A stretch of DNA of 64,000 bases from JBAIYU01 sp036763085 (GCF_036763085.1 NZ_JBAIYU010000019.1:8567-72566); one strand, 5' to 3'. Counted from the stretch's first letter, positions 26,695 to 36,011 are shown. Numbers and translations are program-made. The notes: generated by a model not told the origin, from the letters alone.

Positions 26695-28818
26695 ATGATT
26701 ATGGAAAAAGCAAAAGAAATATTAAAGAAATATTATGGATATAGTGAATTTCGCCCAGGGCAAACTAAAATTATTGAAAGTCTCTTAGCTGGGCGTGACA
26801 CAATGGCAATTATGCCAACTGGAGCGGGAAAGTCAATTTGTTTTCAAATACCAGCAATGCTTTTGCCGGGTGTTACCATTGTTATTTCACCGCTTATTTC
26901 ACTTATGAAAGATCAAGTAGATGGACTGAGTGATCAGGGCATTTCTGCTACTTATATAAATAGCACTTTATCTGCTGCTGAAGTCAGGCAGCGTTTAGCG
27001 AGAATAAGTGCTGGGTATTGCAAATTGATTTACGTTGCTCCCGAGCGGTTGGAAGTTGAATCTTTTCAAGCGGCCTTAAGACAACTTAATATAAGCCTTG
27101 TCGCAATTGATGAAGCCCATTGTGTTTCGCAATGGGGGCATGATTTCCGCCCCGGTTTTAGAAATATCAGCCCTTTTATTGCAAATCTTCCGCTAAGACC
27201 GGTAATTGGGGCATTTACAGCCACAGCAACAGAAGAAGTCAAGGGCGATGTTGTATCACTATTATCTTTAAAGCAGCCAGACGTCTATGTCACTGGTTTT
27301 GATAGACCGAATTTATCTTTTACCGTACTGCGGGGAGAAGATAAACAGAAGTATATTCTAAATTATTTAAAGTCTAACAGTAGGCAGGCCGGGATAATAT
27401 ATGCTGCTACCCGCAAAGAGGTTGATGGACTTTATGAACTTCTTCTTAAACGAGGAATAGCTGTTGGCCGATATCACGCTGGGCTAAGTGACGATGAAAG
27501 AGCTGTGCAGCAGGAATGTTTTATATATGATGATATTCGGGTAATGGTAGCAACAAATGCTTTTGGTATGGGAATTGATAAGTCCAATGTTCGTTATGTC
27601 ATTCATTATAATATGCCGAAGAATATGGAGTCATATTATCAAGAGGCAGGGCGCAGCGGGCGTGATGGCGAGCCAGGAGAATGTATATTGCTCTTTAGCG
27701 CTCAGGATACACTGCTGCAAAAGTTTTTAATTGACAAATCGGTAGAGAATCCCGCGCGCAAGCAGCATGAACTTCGCAAACTGCAGCAAATGGTAGACTA
27801 CTGTCATACCCCGGAATGCCTGCGGCAATATATCTTGCGCTATTTTGGAGAAACTGTGCTGTCTGGAGAATGCGGCAATTGTGGTAACTGCGAAGAAGAA
27901 GGCGAACTTATTGATATCACTTTAGATGCGCAAAAGGTATTCTCATGTGTTTACCGCATGAAAGAACGCTTTGGTGTAGCAATGATTGCCGACGTACTAA
28001 AAGGCTCAAAAAATAAAAAGGTTCAACAGTTTGGTTTGGATCAGCTTCCGACATATGGTTTAATGTCTGAGTATACTGTTCAGGACTTAAAGACATTGGT
28101 TCAACGCTTGGTTGCAACACAGTATTTAAGTCTTACCGAAGGTGAATATCCAATAGTGAAACTTACACCGCAGGCTTTCGCTGTTTTGAAAAATCTGGCA
28201 GGTGTATGGCAAAAGGGAGTTAAGCAGCGCAAAATGGACGCTGATGATGGTCTATTCGAACTACTCCGCCAGCTGCGCAAGAGTATCGCCGAACGGGAAC
28301 AGGTTCCGCCATATCTGATTTTTGCCGATAGCACGCTAAAAGAGATGAGCAAATATTGTCCAAAAGATGAAGGCGCTTTACGCCAGATAAAAGGTGTTGG
28401 CGAATTAAAGTTAAAAAAATATGGAGCTGAATTCCTTCAGCTTATCAGGGAAAATACTGATGATATCTTAAAACCAACAGTAACGGAAGTAACACCAAAA
28501 GAATCTAAGAAGGAAAAGGCGAGCCATCTTATTACATTGGAGCAGTTTCAGCAGGGACAAGATTTAGAACAGATCGCGCACATTCGTGGTTTAACTCTAA
28601 GTACGGTTCAAAATCATCTAAATCGCTGCAGTAGTGAAGGTTATGAGGTTGATTGGGATAGACTTATTCCGAAACAATATGAAGATCTGATAGTAACGGT
28701 AATTAATAATGTTGGAGCTGCTGCTTTACGGCCTATCAAGGAAGCATTACCAGAGGAAATTGGCTATGCTGCGATTAAAGCGGTAATAGGTAAGCACTTT
28801 TGCCAAAAAATCAGTTAA
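26695..28818 (+). CDS. recQ: ATP-dependent DNA helicase RecQ
   Basis: A 3'-5' DNA helicase for recombination and replication-fork repair. The 707-residue protein has the complete RecQ layout: motif I MPTGAGKS near residue 43; DEAH box IDEAHCVSQWGHDFRP near residue 139; motif VI QEAGRSGRDGEPGE; a zinc-binding segment (CLRQYILRYFGE, then CGNCGNC) near residues 377-402; a winged-helix RQC domain; an HRDC domain near residues 515-590 (LLRQLRKSIAEREQVPPYLIF); and a C-terminal helix-turn-helix near residue 620 (GLTLSTVQNHLNRC). ATG 26695 and ATG 26701 are both possible starts and neither has a strong ribosome binding site. Confidence 0.95.
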   Translation: MIMEKAKEILKKYYGYSEFRPGQTKIIESLLAGRDTMAIMPTGAGKSICFQIPAMLLPGVTIVISPLISLMKDQVDGLSDQGISATYINSTLSAAEVRQRLARISAGYCKLIYVAPERLEVESFQAALRQLNISLVAIDEAHCVSQWGHDFRPGFRNISPFIANLPLRPVIGAFTATATEEVKGDVVSLLSLKQPDVYVTGFDRPNLSFTVLRGEDKQKYILNYLKSNSRQAGIIYAATRKEVDGLYELLLKRGIAVGRYHAGLSDDERAVQQECFIYDDIRVMVATNAFGMGIDKSNVRYVIHYNMPKNMESYYQEAGRSGRDGEPGECILLFSAQDTLLQKFLIDKSVENPARKQHELRKLQQMVDYCHTPECLRQYILRYFGETVLSGECGNCGNCEEEGELIDITLDAQKVFSCVYRMKERFGVAMIADVLKGSKNKKVQQFGLDQLPTYGLMSEYTVQDLKTLVQRLVATQYLSLTEGEYPIVKLTPQAFAVLKNLAGVWQKGVKQRKMDADDGLFELLRQLRKSIAEREQVPPYLIFADSTLKEMSKYCPKDEGALRQIKGVGELKLKKYGAEFLQLIRENTDDILKPTVTEVTPKESKKEKASHLITLEQFQQGQDLEQIAHIRGLTLSTVQNHLNRCSSEGYEVDWDRLIPKQYEDLIVTVINNVGAAALRPIKEALPEEIGYAAIKAVIGKHFCQKIS

Positions 28819-28926
28819 GATAATTTATTTAGCATCAGCAGTATTATGAATTTTTCTATAATAGCCTTAATATAATTAAGCGGCGGCAAGGTAGGATAAT
28901 AATAAAACTTATAGGTAGTGATTCTA

Positions 28927-29313
28927 ATGCGAATAGACTTTTTAAACCGGTTTTCCGGGTGGATTAAGATACTTAAGGATGATGCCGTGGTTTTATATTA
29001 TGCTTGGAAACATCCGTTTACTCCGGGCTATATTAAAGGATTGATTGTTGCAGTCATTGCATATGTGTTTAGTCCGGTGGATATCCTTCCGGATTACTTG
29101 CCTCTGATTGGAATTGCCGATGATGCCCTGTTGCTTCCTACAGCAGTAGTTTATATAACAAAACTGCTTCCAGATGCAATTTTTAAGGAGTGCTATCATG
29201 AAAGCTTAAAATGGCGAAAGCGGTTGCCGTGGGTTCTTGGGATTATTATACTGATGATGTTAGTATGGTTAAGTCTATCTTTGATAGGGCTGGGATATCT
29301 AATCTTTAAGTAA
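28927..29313 (+). CDS. DUF1232 membrane protein
   Basis: A 128-residue protein with the short DUF1232 motif AYVFSPVDILPDYLPLIGIA (about residues 43-62) followed by DDALLLP, and a hydrophobic segment near the C-terminus. The family is widespread and of unknown function. Start is ATG 28927, with AGGTAG upstream; the in-frame GTG at 28918 is too close to that site. It lies 108 bases after recQ and ends in a perfect palindrome shared with the convergent DHH gene. Confidence 0.8.
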   Translation: MRIDFLNRFSGWIKILKDDAVVLYYAWKHPFTPGYIKGLIVAVIAYVFSPVDILPDYLPLIGIADDALLLPTAVVYITKLLPDAIFKECYHESLKWRKRLPWVLGIIILMMLVWLSLSLIGLGYLIFK

Positions 29314-29319
29314 AAAACA

Positions 29320-29356
29320 CCAGGCTGTATCCATTATAATGGATACAGCCTGGCTT
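29320..29356. terminator. 34-bp perfect palindrome shared by convergent genes
   Basis: The sequence 29320-29353 equals its own reverse complement with no spacer, giving a 15- to 17-bp stem in either direction. It lies between the DUF1232 gene (+) and the DHH gene (-). An A-run precedes it and CTTTATA follows. Confidence 0.75.
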
Positions 29357-29389
29357 TATAGTAAGATTTTATATTATTACTTTTTAAAG

Positions 29390-30325
29390 TTAACCGTCTT
29401 GGGTGATTTTTTTAATAAGGTCGTCTAGAACTACATGAGCATCTTCATGAGCAATTTGGCACGTTCCAGCGTTGACATGACCACCGCCGCCATACTTGAA
29501 CATAAGCTCACCGATGTTAGTATTTGAACTGCGGTTGATGATTGACTTACCTACTGTATAAACGGTATTTTGCTTGTTAAGGCCCCAAAGAACGTGAATT
29601 GATATATTGCATTCTGGATAGAGGGCATAAATCATGAACCGGTTGCCTGGATATATTATTTCTTCGTCTTTTAGATCAAGAACGATAATATTGTCAATTA
29701 CTCTGGCGCAACGTTTGATTTGTTCCTTGAATTTTTCCTCATGCGAGCGATACAGCTCCACCCGTTCTTGGACATCGGGCAGCTCTAATATTTGATCTAT
29801 GCTATATGTACGACAGTAGTCAATTAAGTCCATCATTAGGTTGTAATTTGAGATACGGAAATTTCTGAATCTGCCTAAACCTGTTCTAGCATCCATTAAG
29901 AAATTAAGCAGAGCCCAGCCTTGCGGGTTTAAAATATCATCTAAGCTATACTGAGCTGAATCGGCTTGATCCACCGCAGCCATCATTTCCTCAGAAACAT
30001 TAGGAAAGCGGTCCTTTCCGCCAAAATAATTATAAACAACTCTAGCTGCCGAAGGAGAATTAGCGTCGATAATGTGGTTTTCGTATTTATCACTGACTCG
30101 AATAGTTTCGCTGAGGTGATGGTCAAATGCTAGATAAACACCTGGTACGTAAGGTAGATTAGTTGTAATGTCGTTTTCAGAAACTGGCACTTTGCCATCC
30201 TGCATATCTTTAGGATGGACAAATTTAATATCCTCAAGCATATTCATTTCTCTTAATAAAACGGCACAAACTAAGCCGTCAAAATCGCTTCTGGTTACCA
30301 GTCTATATTTTTTTTGTTCAGCCAT
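29390..30325 (-). CDS. DHH-family phosphoesterase
   Basis: A 311-residue cytoplasmic phosphoesterase. The DHH domain has RSDFDGLVCAVLL (Asp14 and Asp16) and the namesake AFDHHLSE near residue 88. The C-terminal DHHA1 domain has the nucleotide-binding motif KYGGGGHVNAGTCQI near residue 283. These are the marks of NrnA/RecJ-like enzymes that cleave short RNAs, cyclic dinucleotide products or polyphosphate. Which of these applies cannot be told. Start is ATG 30325, preceded by AAGGAGAG; the longer frame to 30382 has no ribosome binding site. Confidence 0.85.
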   Translation of the reverse strand: MAEQKKYRLVTRSDFDGLVCAVLLREMNMLEDIKFVHPKDMQDGKVPVSENDITTNLPYVPGVYLAFDHHLSETIRVSDKYENHIIDANSPSAARVVYNYFGGKDRFPNVSEEMMAAVDQADSAQYSLDDILNPQGWALLNFLMDARTGLGRFRNFRISNYNLMMDLIDYCRTYSIDQILELPDVQERVELYRSHEEKFKEQIKRCARVIDNIIVLDLKDEEIIYPGNRFMIYALYPECNISIHVLWGLNKQNTVYTVGKSIINRSSNTNIGELMFKYGGGGHVNAGTCQIAHEDAHVVLDDLIKKITQDG

Positions 30326-30478
30326 ATATGTACTCTCCTTCCAGTATTTTCTCCAATGGCTTTGTATTATATAATAACACAAACAGGAATAAAACTGCTA
30401 TGATATCTTATTTAATAAAAGCAGGTATTTACGTAGAGTGTACCATTTGATATGATACAACAGAAGTAATATGAAAAT

Positions 30479-30510
30479 AGGAATCCTGAAATAGGATTCC
30501 CATTTTTTAA
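30479..30510 (+). terminator. Hairpin with T-run upstream of topB
   Basis: AGGAATCCT and AGGATTCC form an 8-bp stem followed by CATTTTTT. No plus-strand gene precedes it, so it may act as an attenuator in a topB leader or end an unseen transcript. Confidence 0.4.
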
Positions 30511-30595
30511 TTCTGCTCGAGACCTGGATAAAGACCTTGGGCTTTTGCGCCAGCGGAATTAAAAGTATAAACCATAGTCTTTAAGAGGTGTGAAA

Positions 30596-32752
30596 GTGAG
30601 ATTATATATTGCTGAAAAACCCAGCATGGGCGCCGAAATAGCAAAATGTCTACCTGGACCGATCAGCCGTAAGGATGGCTATATAACAACTGGTGATGGT
30701 GTAGTTACCTGGGGATTTGGGCACATTCTTCGTCAAGCTGAGCCAGGTGAATATGATGAAAAATACCAAAAATGGCGGATGGAAGACTTGCCGATTATTC
30801 CGGGAGTCTGGAAACTTTTAGTCACAGAATCATGTAAAAAACAATTTGGGATAATCCAAAATCTAATAAATAAAGCAACAGAGATAATTCATGCAGGTGA
30901 CCCTGACCGAGAAGGTCAGCTGCTGATTGATGAAGTGCTTGACTACATAAATAATGAGAAACCAGTGCGTCGCATTCTTTTGAATGCGCTTGACGAAAAA
31001 AGTATAAAGAAGGCTATTGCCAACTTACGGGACAACAAAGATTTTTTTAATTTAAAACAATCGGCACTCGCCAGGGCGCGTGCGGACTGGCTGATCGGGA
31101 TGAATCTTTCTCGGGCCTATACGCTGGCGGCCCAGCGGGCAGGGCATAGACTGACTTTGCCGATCGGGCGGGTTAAGACACCGACCCTTGCACTTGTTGT
31201 GAGACGTGAGCGGGAATTGGAAGATTTTAAGCCATTAGATTACTATACAATCAAAGCTGAATTCCAGCATATTAATGGCAGCTTCATAACTACATGGAAG
31301 CCAAAGGATGAACAAATAGGGTTGGATTCTGAAGGGCGGCTAATCGCGGAGACTGTAGCAAATGAATTAGTCAATAAGCTTGAGACCTCGGATAAAAATG
31401 CTGTAATCTCATTTTGCGAAACAGTCGAAAAAAAAGAACCGCAGCGGCTTCCTTTTTCTCTCTCAGCCTTACAGGTTCTGGCTGGTAAAAAATATAATTA
31501 CGATCCGCAAACTGTATTAGATACAGCTCAAAAGCTTTACGAGAGGAAGCTAACCAGTTATCCGCGTTCAGACTGTGATTTCCTACCGGAATCGCAGCAT
31601 GAGGATGCCCCAGTGATTCTAGATAACTTAAGATCAATCGCTCAAAGTGAGCTCGCTAACTGGTCAAGCGGTGCTAAGGCATCTCTTAAAAGCAGGGCTT
31701 GGAACGATAAGAAAATTACAGCACATCATGCTATCATACCTACTCAAGAAAAGTGTAATTTTGCCGGCTTAAGCGAGACAGAAAGAAATATATATTTTCT
31801 TATCGCTCAAGCGTACATTGCCCAGTTTTACCCAATTCATATTTATGATCAGACTCGCGCTGAAGTGCAGTATGTTGATGAAACCTTTACAGTAAGCGGT
31901 CGGATAATTACTGAGGTTGGATGGAAAGAAGTATATGGGGCGGATGCTGAAGACAAAAAGGACGAAGATAGTAATTCTTTGCCTGCTATGTCTAAGGGGG
32001 ATAGTGCTAACTATATTAGTGCGGCAGTTGACAAAAAGGCAACTAGACCGCCGACTCGCTTTACGGCATCTACACTATTAGCGGCTATGAAAGAAATCCA
32101 TAAATATGTAAAGAACCCAGAATTAAAAAAACAGCTTAAGGACGTTAGTGGCATTGGGACAGAGGCAACTCGTGCTACTATAATTAATGAGCTGATAACC
32201 CGTGGCTTTCTGCGTGAAGAAAAAAAGAAAAAATATCTACTCCCAACAGATGCTGCTTATATTTTAGTTGATGCATTACCCGACGATATGACCTATCCTG
32301 ATTCTACTGCTCTGTGGGAAAACAATTTACACAGTATGGCCAGCGGTGCGGAAAGTTTAGACACGTTTATTAGTCAACAAGTTGAGTTTACAATTAAGCT
32401 TTGTTCGAAAGCTATAAGTCTTAGTATTCCGCTAAAAGGTGAGTACCCATGTCCACAGTGCGGGTTAGGAGTTTTGCAAGCTAGAAACGGTAGGAACGGT
32501 AAGTTTTGGGGGTGCTCGGCATATCCGCAGTGTAAGGCGTCCTACGACGACCACAATGGACAACCAAAGAAACCTGAACATAGTTGTCCCCGCTGTGCAA
32601 AAGGTGCTCTTCAGCAGATAAACGGTAAAAATGGTAAGTTTTGGGGATGTACTAAATTTCCGATATGCCGAGCAACATATAATGACAAAGATAATAAACC
32701 GGATGTTCCGGTACAAATGGAAATTAAGAAACCAATTAAAGTAACTTTATAG
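30596..32752 (+). CDS. topB: DNA topoisomerase III
   Basis: Type IA topoisomerase that decatenates and relaxes DNA through a single-strand break. The 718-residue product starts MRLYIAEKPSMG at GTG 30596, seven bases after GAGG, the same N-terminus as E. coli TopB; GTG 30590 is too near the site. The Toprim domain has HAGDPDREGQLLIDEVL. The active-site Tyr322 is in LTSYPRSDCDFLP. Two zinc-ribbon repeats close the protein (CPQCGLGVLQ with CSAYPQC, and CPRCAKGALQ with CTKFPIC). A DEAD-box gene follows by 11 bases, so the two are co-transcribed. RecQ, the usual TopB partner, lies nearby. Confidence 0.95.
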   Translation: MRLYIAEKPSMGAEIAKCLPGPISRKDGYITTGDGVVTWGFGHILRQAEPGEYDEKYQKWRMEDLPIIPGVWKLLVTESCKKQFGIIQNLINKATEIIHAGDPDREGQLLIDEVLDYINNEKPVRRILLNALDEKSIKKAIANLRDNKDFFNLKQSALARARADWLIGMNLSRAYTLAAQRAGHRLTLPIGRVKTPTLALVVRRERELEDFKPLDYYTIKAEFQHINGSFITTWKPKDEQIGLDSEGRLIAETVANELVNKLETSDKNAVISFCETVEKKEPQRLPFSLSALQVLAGKKYNYDPQTVLDTAQKLYERKLTSYPRSDCDFLPESQHEDAPVILDNLRSIAQSELANWSSGAKASLKSRAWNDKKITAHHAIIPTQEKCNFAGLSETERNIYFLIAQAYIAQFYPIHIYDQTRAEVQYVDETFTVSGRIITEVGWKEVYGADAEDKKDEDSNSLPAMSKGDSANYISAAVDKKATRPPTRFTASTLLAAMKEIHKYVKNPELKKQLKDVSGIGTEATRATIINELITRGFLREEKKKKYLLPTDAAYILVDALPDDMTYPDSTALWENNLHSMASGAESLDTFISQQVEFTIKLCSKAISLSIPLKGEYPCPQCGLGVLQARNGRNGKFWGCSAYPQCKASYDDHNGQPKKPEHSCPRCAKGALQQINGKNGKFWGCTKFPICRATYNDKDNKPDVPVQMEIKKPIKVTL

Positions 32753-32763
32753 GAGCGAATAAA

Positions 32764-33951
32764 ATGAGTGAATCATTTACTAAGTTAGGAATAAATGAAC
32801 AGTTAACTGCAGCCTTGCAAAAAGCTAACATAACTGTTCCTACTGCTATACAGAAGCAAGTTATCCCTATCGGATTGTCAGGAAAAGACGTGATTGGCCA
32901 ATCCGCTACGGGTACAGGAAAAACACTTGCATATTTACTTCCTATCTTGCAAAAGATTGATGCAACAAAACGGGAGAATCAGGCAATTATTTTAGCGCCA
33001 ACTTATGAATTGGCTATTCAGATTCAACGTCAGGCTGAAATGCTTATCGATAATGGTAATTTAGAAATTAATGCCGCACCCATTATTGGCAATGTCAATA
33101 TAGCCCGTCAAATTGAGAAGCTAAGAGAAAAGCCTCACCTTATTATCGGGTCAAGCGGGCGCATTTTAGAATTGATCCAAAAAAAGAAGATATCATCGCA
33201 GACGGTTAAGACAATTGTATTGGATGAAGCTGACAGATTGCTTGACGACCAGAATGTGACAAGTGTTAAGGCGTTAATTAAGACAACTTTGCGAGATCGT
33301 CAGATAATGTTGTTTTCTGCAACGATTACGCCAAAAACGATTGAAAGATCCAAAGAATTTATAGGCGAATTTGAATTAATTAAAGCAACTGGCGCGGCTG
33401 ATGTAAAGCCCGATATAGAGCATCTATTTGTAATTGCCGAGCATCGTGATAAAATTGAGGAACTTCGTAAACTAGTAAGAGGCTTAAATGTTGAGCGTGG
33501 ATTAGTTTTTGTAAATAAAAGCGATGAGATCGAAATTGCTACTGCTAAGCTGAACTTTTTAGGATTGAAAGCATCGGGCTTACATGGCGGTAGTGAAAAG
33601 CTGGATCGCAAAAAGGCAATCGAAGATTTTAGAAAAGGCAAGGTACAGTTGCTTGTAGCATCAGATGTTGCCGCACGCGGTCTAGATATAGTCGGGGTAG
33701 ATTTTGTCTTTAATTTAGCTATGCCTGATGACCCTCAAATATATCTGCATCGTGTTGGCAGGACGGGACGAGCTGGCCGCAGCGGCACTGCTTTCTCAAT
33801 TGTTGCTCCTCAGGAGAAATATATCATCGAGAAACTTGAAACAAGTTTAAAGATAAAGATTTCTGCTAAATATATTGCTAATGGACAAGTGCTAGATTCT
33901 AATATCCGCCGTAAACCAAACAGTTTTAAAACTAAAGCTAAGGTTAAATAA
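32764..33951 (+). CDS. DEAD-box ATP-dependent RNA helicase, divergent
   Basis: A 395-residue helicase. Visible motifs: ATP loop GQSATGTGKT, Ia LAPTYELAIQ (usual PTRELA), Ib GSSGRILE (usual TPGR), II DEADR, III SAT, VI HRVGRTGRAGRSG. The replacements in motifs Ia and Ib are unusual among bacterial DEAD-box proteins. The C-terminus is a short basic tail. ATG 32764 has AGGAGCG upstream and lies 11 bases after topB, so the two form an operon. The role is not clear. Association with topoisomerase III suggests nucleic-acid structures formed during replication or transcription, but this is inference. Confidence 0.88.
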   Translation: MSESFTKLGINEQLTAALQKANITVPTAIQKQVIPIGLSGKDVIGQSATGTGKTLAYLLPILQKIDATKRENQAIILAPTYELAIQIQRQAEMLIDNGNLEINAAPIIGNVNIARQIEKLREKPHLIIGSSGRILELIQKKKISSQTVKTIVLDEADRLLDDQNVTSVKALIKTTLRDRQIMLFSATITPKTIERSKEFIGEFELIKATGAADVKPDIEHLFVIAEHRDKIEELRKLVRGLNVERGLVFVNKSDEIEIATAKLNFLGLKASGLHGGSEKLDRKKAIEDFRKGKVQLLVASDVAARGLDIVGVDFVFNLAMPDDPQIYLHRVGRTGRAGRSGTAFSIVAPQEKYIIEKLETSLKIKISAKYIANGQVLDSNIRRKPNSFKTKAKVK

Positions 33952-33956
33952 TAAAA

Positions 33957-33974
33957 TTTATCCGTGGATAAAAT
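33957..33974 (+). terminator. Weak hairpin after the topB operon
   Basis: TTTATCC and GGATAAA pair with a very short loop, followed by an AT-rich tract. Only a weak terminator candidate. Confidence 0.35.
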
Positions 33975-33980
33975 TATTTA

Positions 33981-34009
33981 TTGACAAATAGTAATATATA
34001 TAGTATTAT
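33981..34009 (+). promoter_or_regulatory. Promoter of the 66-residue protein
   Basis: TTGACA at 33981-33986, exactly 17 bases, then TATTAT at 34004-34009. A transcript would start near 34016 and have a 163-base leader. Confidence 0.7.
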
Positions 34010-34015
34010 TACATA

Positions 34016-34178
34016 GATTATTGCGATGCGATAAGCGACCATTAGAAAGAGTAAAACTGCCCGAATTATCTCTTTAATCTAATGCGTAATTGGTAGTAGT
34101 CGAAAGGTAATTAGCGGCTGATGACGTGCCAGAGGTGCGTTGTAATTACCAATTTGTTGAAGTTTGGAGGAATTAATA
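34016..34178 (+). ncRNA. Long structured leader, possible cis-regulatory RNA
   Basis: The 163-base leader can form several helices. CATTAGA-AAGAG (34040-34051) pairs with CTCTT-TCTAATG (34070-34084). GGTAATTA (34106-34113) pairs with TAATTACC (34143-34150). AATTGGTA (34088-34095) can instead pair with TACCAATT (34147-34154). The last two use the same bases, so they exclude one another, as in switching leaders. It does not resemble any riboswitch class that I can recall. The last helix ends about 15 bases before the ribosome binding site. Confidence 0.4.
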
Positions 34179-34379
34179 ATGGAGCAGCGTATAAAGCAGC
34201 TTTTGAAGCGATTAGCCTTTTTGGGCTATTGTTCCTTTGCGATCAAGAGTATTATTCAGGAAGCTATCGGTAAAGACAGTGTTGTAGAAATTGATTTTAC
34301 ACAATCTGTTGAAGTAGTTAAGCATCTTGAATTTTATGAACAACTTGGTGCAGAGTTTAATCAAGTTTATAGTAAGTAA
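34179..34379 (+). CDS. Uncharacterised 66-residue protein
   Basis: A small, mostly helical protein (MEQRIKQLLKRLAFLGYC...) ending in a Tyr/Glu-rich helix. It has no signal peptide or membrane segment, and I recognise no family. Start is ATG 34179, seven bases after TGGAGGA; the in-frame TTG at 34164 lies within that site. It has its own strong promoter, a long structured leader and a strong terminator, so it is an independent, probably regulated gene. Confidence 0.65.
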   Translation: MEQRIKQLLKRLAFLGYCSFAIKSIIQEAIGKDSVVEIDFTQSVEVVKHLEFYEQLGAEFNQVYSK

Positions 34380-34391
34380 AACTATATAGGT

Positions 34392-34431
34392 AAACGAGAG
34401 TATAGGTGACTATACTCTCGTTTTTATTTTT
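34392..34431 (+). terminator. Terminator of the 66-residue protein gene
   Basis: A perfect 14-bp stem (34392-34405 with 34410-34423), GTGA loop and a strong T-run. Confidence 0.9.
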
Positions 34432-34553
34432 GTATAGACTTATCTTAGGACGTAATAGCCTTTTTATAAGATATTTAAGAGGTATAAATAATAACCTGGA
34501 GCTGTTTTACAAATACTTTAAATGAAAAGAATATGACTGGGGGTGCTGATTTT

Positions 34554-36011
34554 TTGAAAAGCGATAATGGGTTATCTGCGTGGCAGTTAGCTATGATGGC
34601 ATTAGGAACTGTTATCGGCGGCTCTTTTTTTCTGGGATCTGCAGTAGCAATAAAAGCTGCCGGTCCGGCTGTTATAATTTCTTACATTATTGGCGGGGCA
34701 TTAGTATTTGTCATCCTTTATGCATTATCCGAAATGACTGTTTCAGATAATGCGCCAGGCTCATTCAGGACATTTGCTCATCGAGCTTTTGGACCAGCTA
34801 TTGGATTTGTAGTCGGATGGGTGTATTGGACGGGACTGGTGCTAGCCATGTCTAGCGAAGCTACTGCGGTTTCAATTTTCCTTAAAAATTGGTTTCCGGG
34901 CGTATCTATTCCGCTGCTCGGCTCTTTAATCATTATAGCTGTCACCTTGCTTAATTTGTTGGGGGCAGACGTTTTGAGCAAGTTAGAAAGTGGGTTGGCT
35001 TTAATAAAAATATTTGCGGTCACAGGCTTTATAGTAGTGGGGATTGCTTTGATCAGCGGCGCCTTAAATACGGGGGCTGCAATTGGAGCTGGAGAACTGC
35101 TCAATGAGCCTTTGTTGCCAGGTGGAATTGGAGGAATTGCCGGAAGTATGCTGATCGTGATGTTTACATATGCCGGTTTCGAAATAATCGGACTAGCTGC
35201 ATCTGAAGCACGTGATCCTCACAAGACAATACCACGGGCTATAGCTTACACAGTACTAGCACTCGTTGGCTTGTATGTAACAGCGGTAGGCGTTCTGCTG
35301 CCGTTAATACCTACGGCTAGTTTAATTAGTGAGGAAAGCCCATTAGTCGCTGCATTAGCGAGATGGGGAATGGGGTGGTTTGGTTCAATAATGAATATTG
35401 TTCTAATTACAGCTATTCTATCTACTATGCTAGCGGCAATGTTTGGCCTTGGTCGGATGCTTAGATCGCTGGCTGACGAAGGGCATGCCCCTAGTTGGAT
35501 TAGAGATAATGGTGATATTCCTTACCGTGGAATATTGTTCTCAGGAGCCGCTATGCTAATTGGGCTAGGGTTTGCATTTATTCTCCCAGAACAAGTTTAT
35601 CTCTTTTTAGTAAGCTCAGGCGGGTTTTCACTGCTGTTTGCTTATATTGTAATTTTGGCGACTCATTATAAGCACCGCAAGAAAAATGGCTGTCCACCTA
35701 ATGGAAAGTGCCAACTTCCGTGGTTTCCATATACATCTTGGTTTGCGCTAGCTGGCATAACGGCGATAATTGTTAGTATGCCGCTTATACCAGGTCAAGG
35801 CGCTGGTTTGACTGCTGGAGTAATAATGATTGGTCTATTTACGACACTATATTTTATTCAAAATCGTTACCGAGCGACTACTGACCAATCCTCTGTGCCT
35901 TCTAAAATGGAGATACAGTTTGAAATGTCAGAAGAATTAACTAACAATGATTTAAAAGAAAAAAGAATCCAAAATGAAGCACAAAATCAAAATTGTAATA
36001 ATAAAAAATAA
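34554..36011 (+). CDS. Amino-acid permease (APC family)
   Basis: A 485-residue transporter of the amino acid-polyamine-organocation superfamily with twelve hydrophobic segments. The first segment has the family pattern GLSAWQLAMMALGTVIGGSF, and the sixth region has FTYAGFEIIGLAASEARDP with the usual Glu-Ala-Arg-Asp-Pro loop. Start TTG 34554 (MKSDNGLSAW...) is preferred because GGGGGTG lies nine bases upstream; ATG 34533 has none. A charged cytoplasmic tail of about 45 residues (rich in Glu, Asn and Lys) follows the last segment. The substrate is not clear. The last codon lies in a terminator stem shared with the convergent MFS gene. Confidence 0.85.
   Translation: MKSDNGLSAWQLAMMALGTVIGGSFFLGSAVAIKAAGPAVIISYIIGGALVFVILYALSEMTVSDNAPGSFRTFAHRAFGPAIGFVVGWVYWTGLVLAMSSEATAVSIFLKNWFPGVSIPLLGSLIIIAVTLLNLLGADVLSKLESGLALIKIFAVTGFIVVGIALISGALNTGAAIGAGELLNEPLLPGGIGGIAGSMLIVMFTYAGFEIIGLAASEARDPHKTIPRAIAYTVLALVGLYVTAVGVLLPLIPTASLISEESPLVAALARWGMGWFGSIMNIVLITAILSTMLAAMFGLGRMLRSLADEGHAPSWIRDNGDIPYRGILFSGAAMLIGLGFAFILPEQVYLFLVSSGGFSLLFAYIVILATHYKHRKKNGCPPNGKCQLPWFPYTSWFALAGITAIIVSMPLIPGQGAGLTAGVIMIGLFTTLYFIQNRYRATTDQSSVPSKMEIQFEMSEELTNNDLKEKRIQNEAQNQNCNNKK

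Noticed and set aside
34016..34178. Cyclic di-GMP (GEMM), SAM or cobalamin riboswitch
   Set aside because: The conserved cores of these classes (such as the GEMM tetraloop-receptor pattern) could not be found in the leader.
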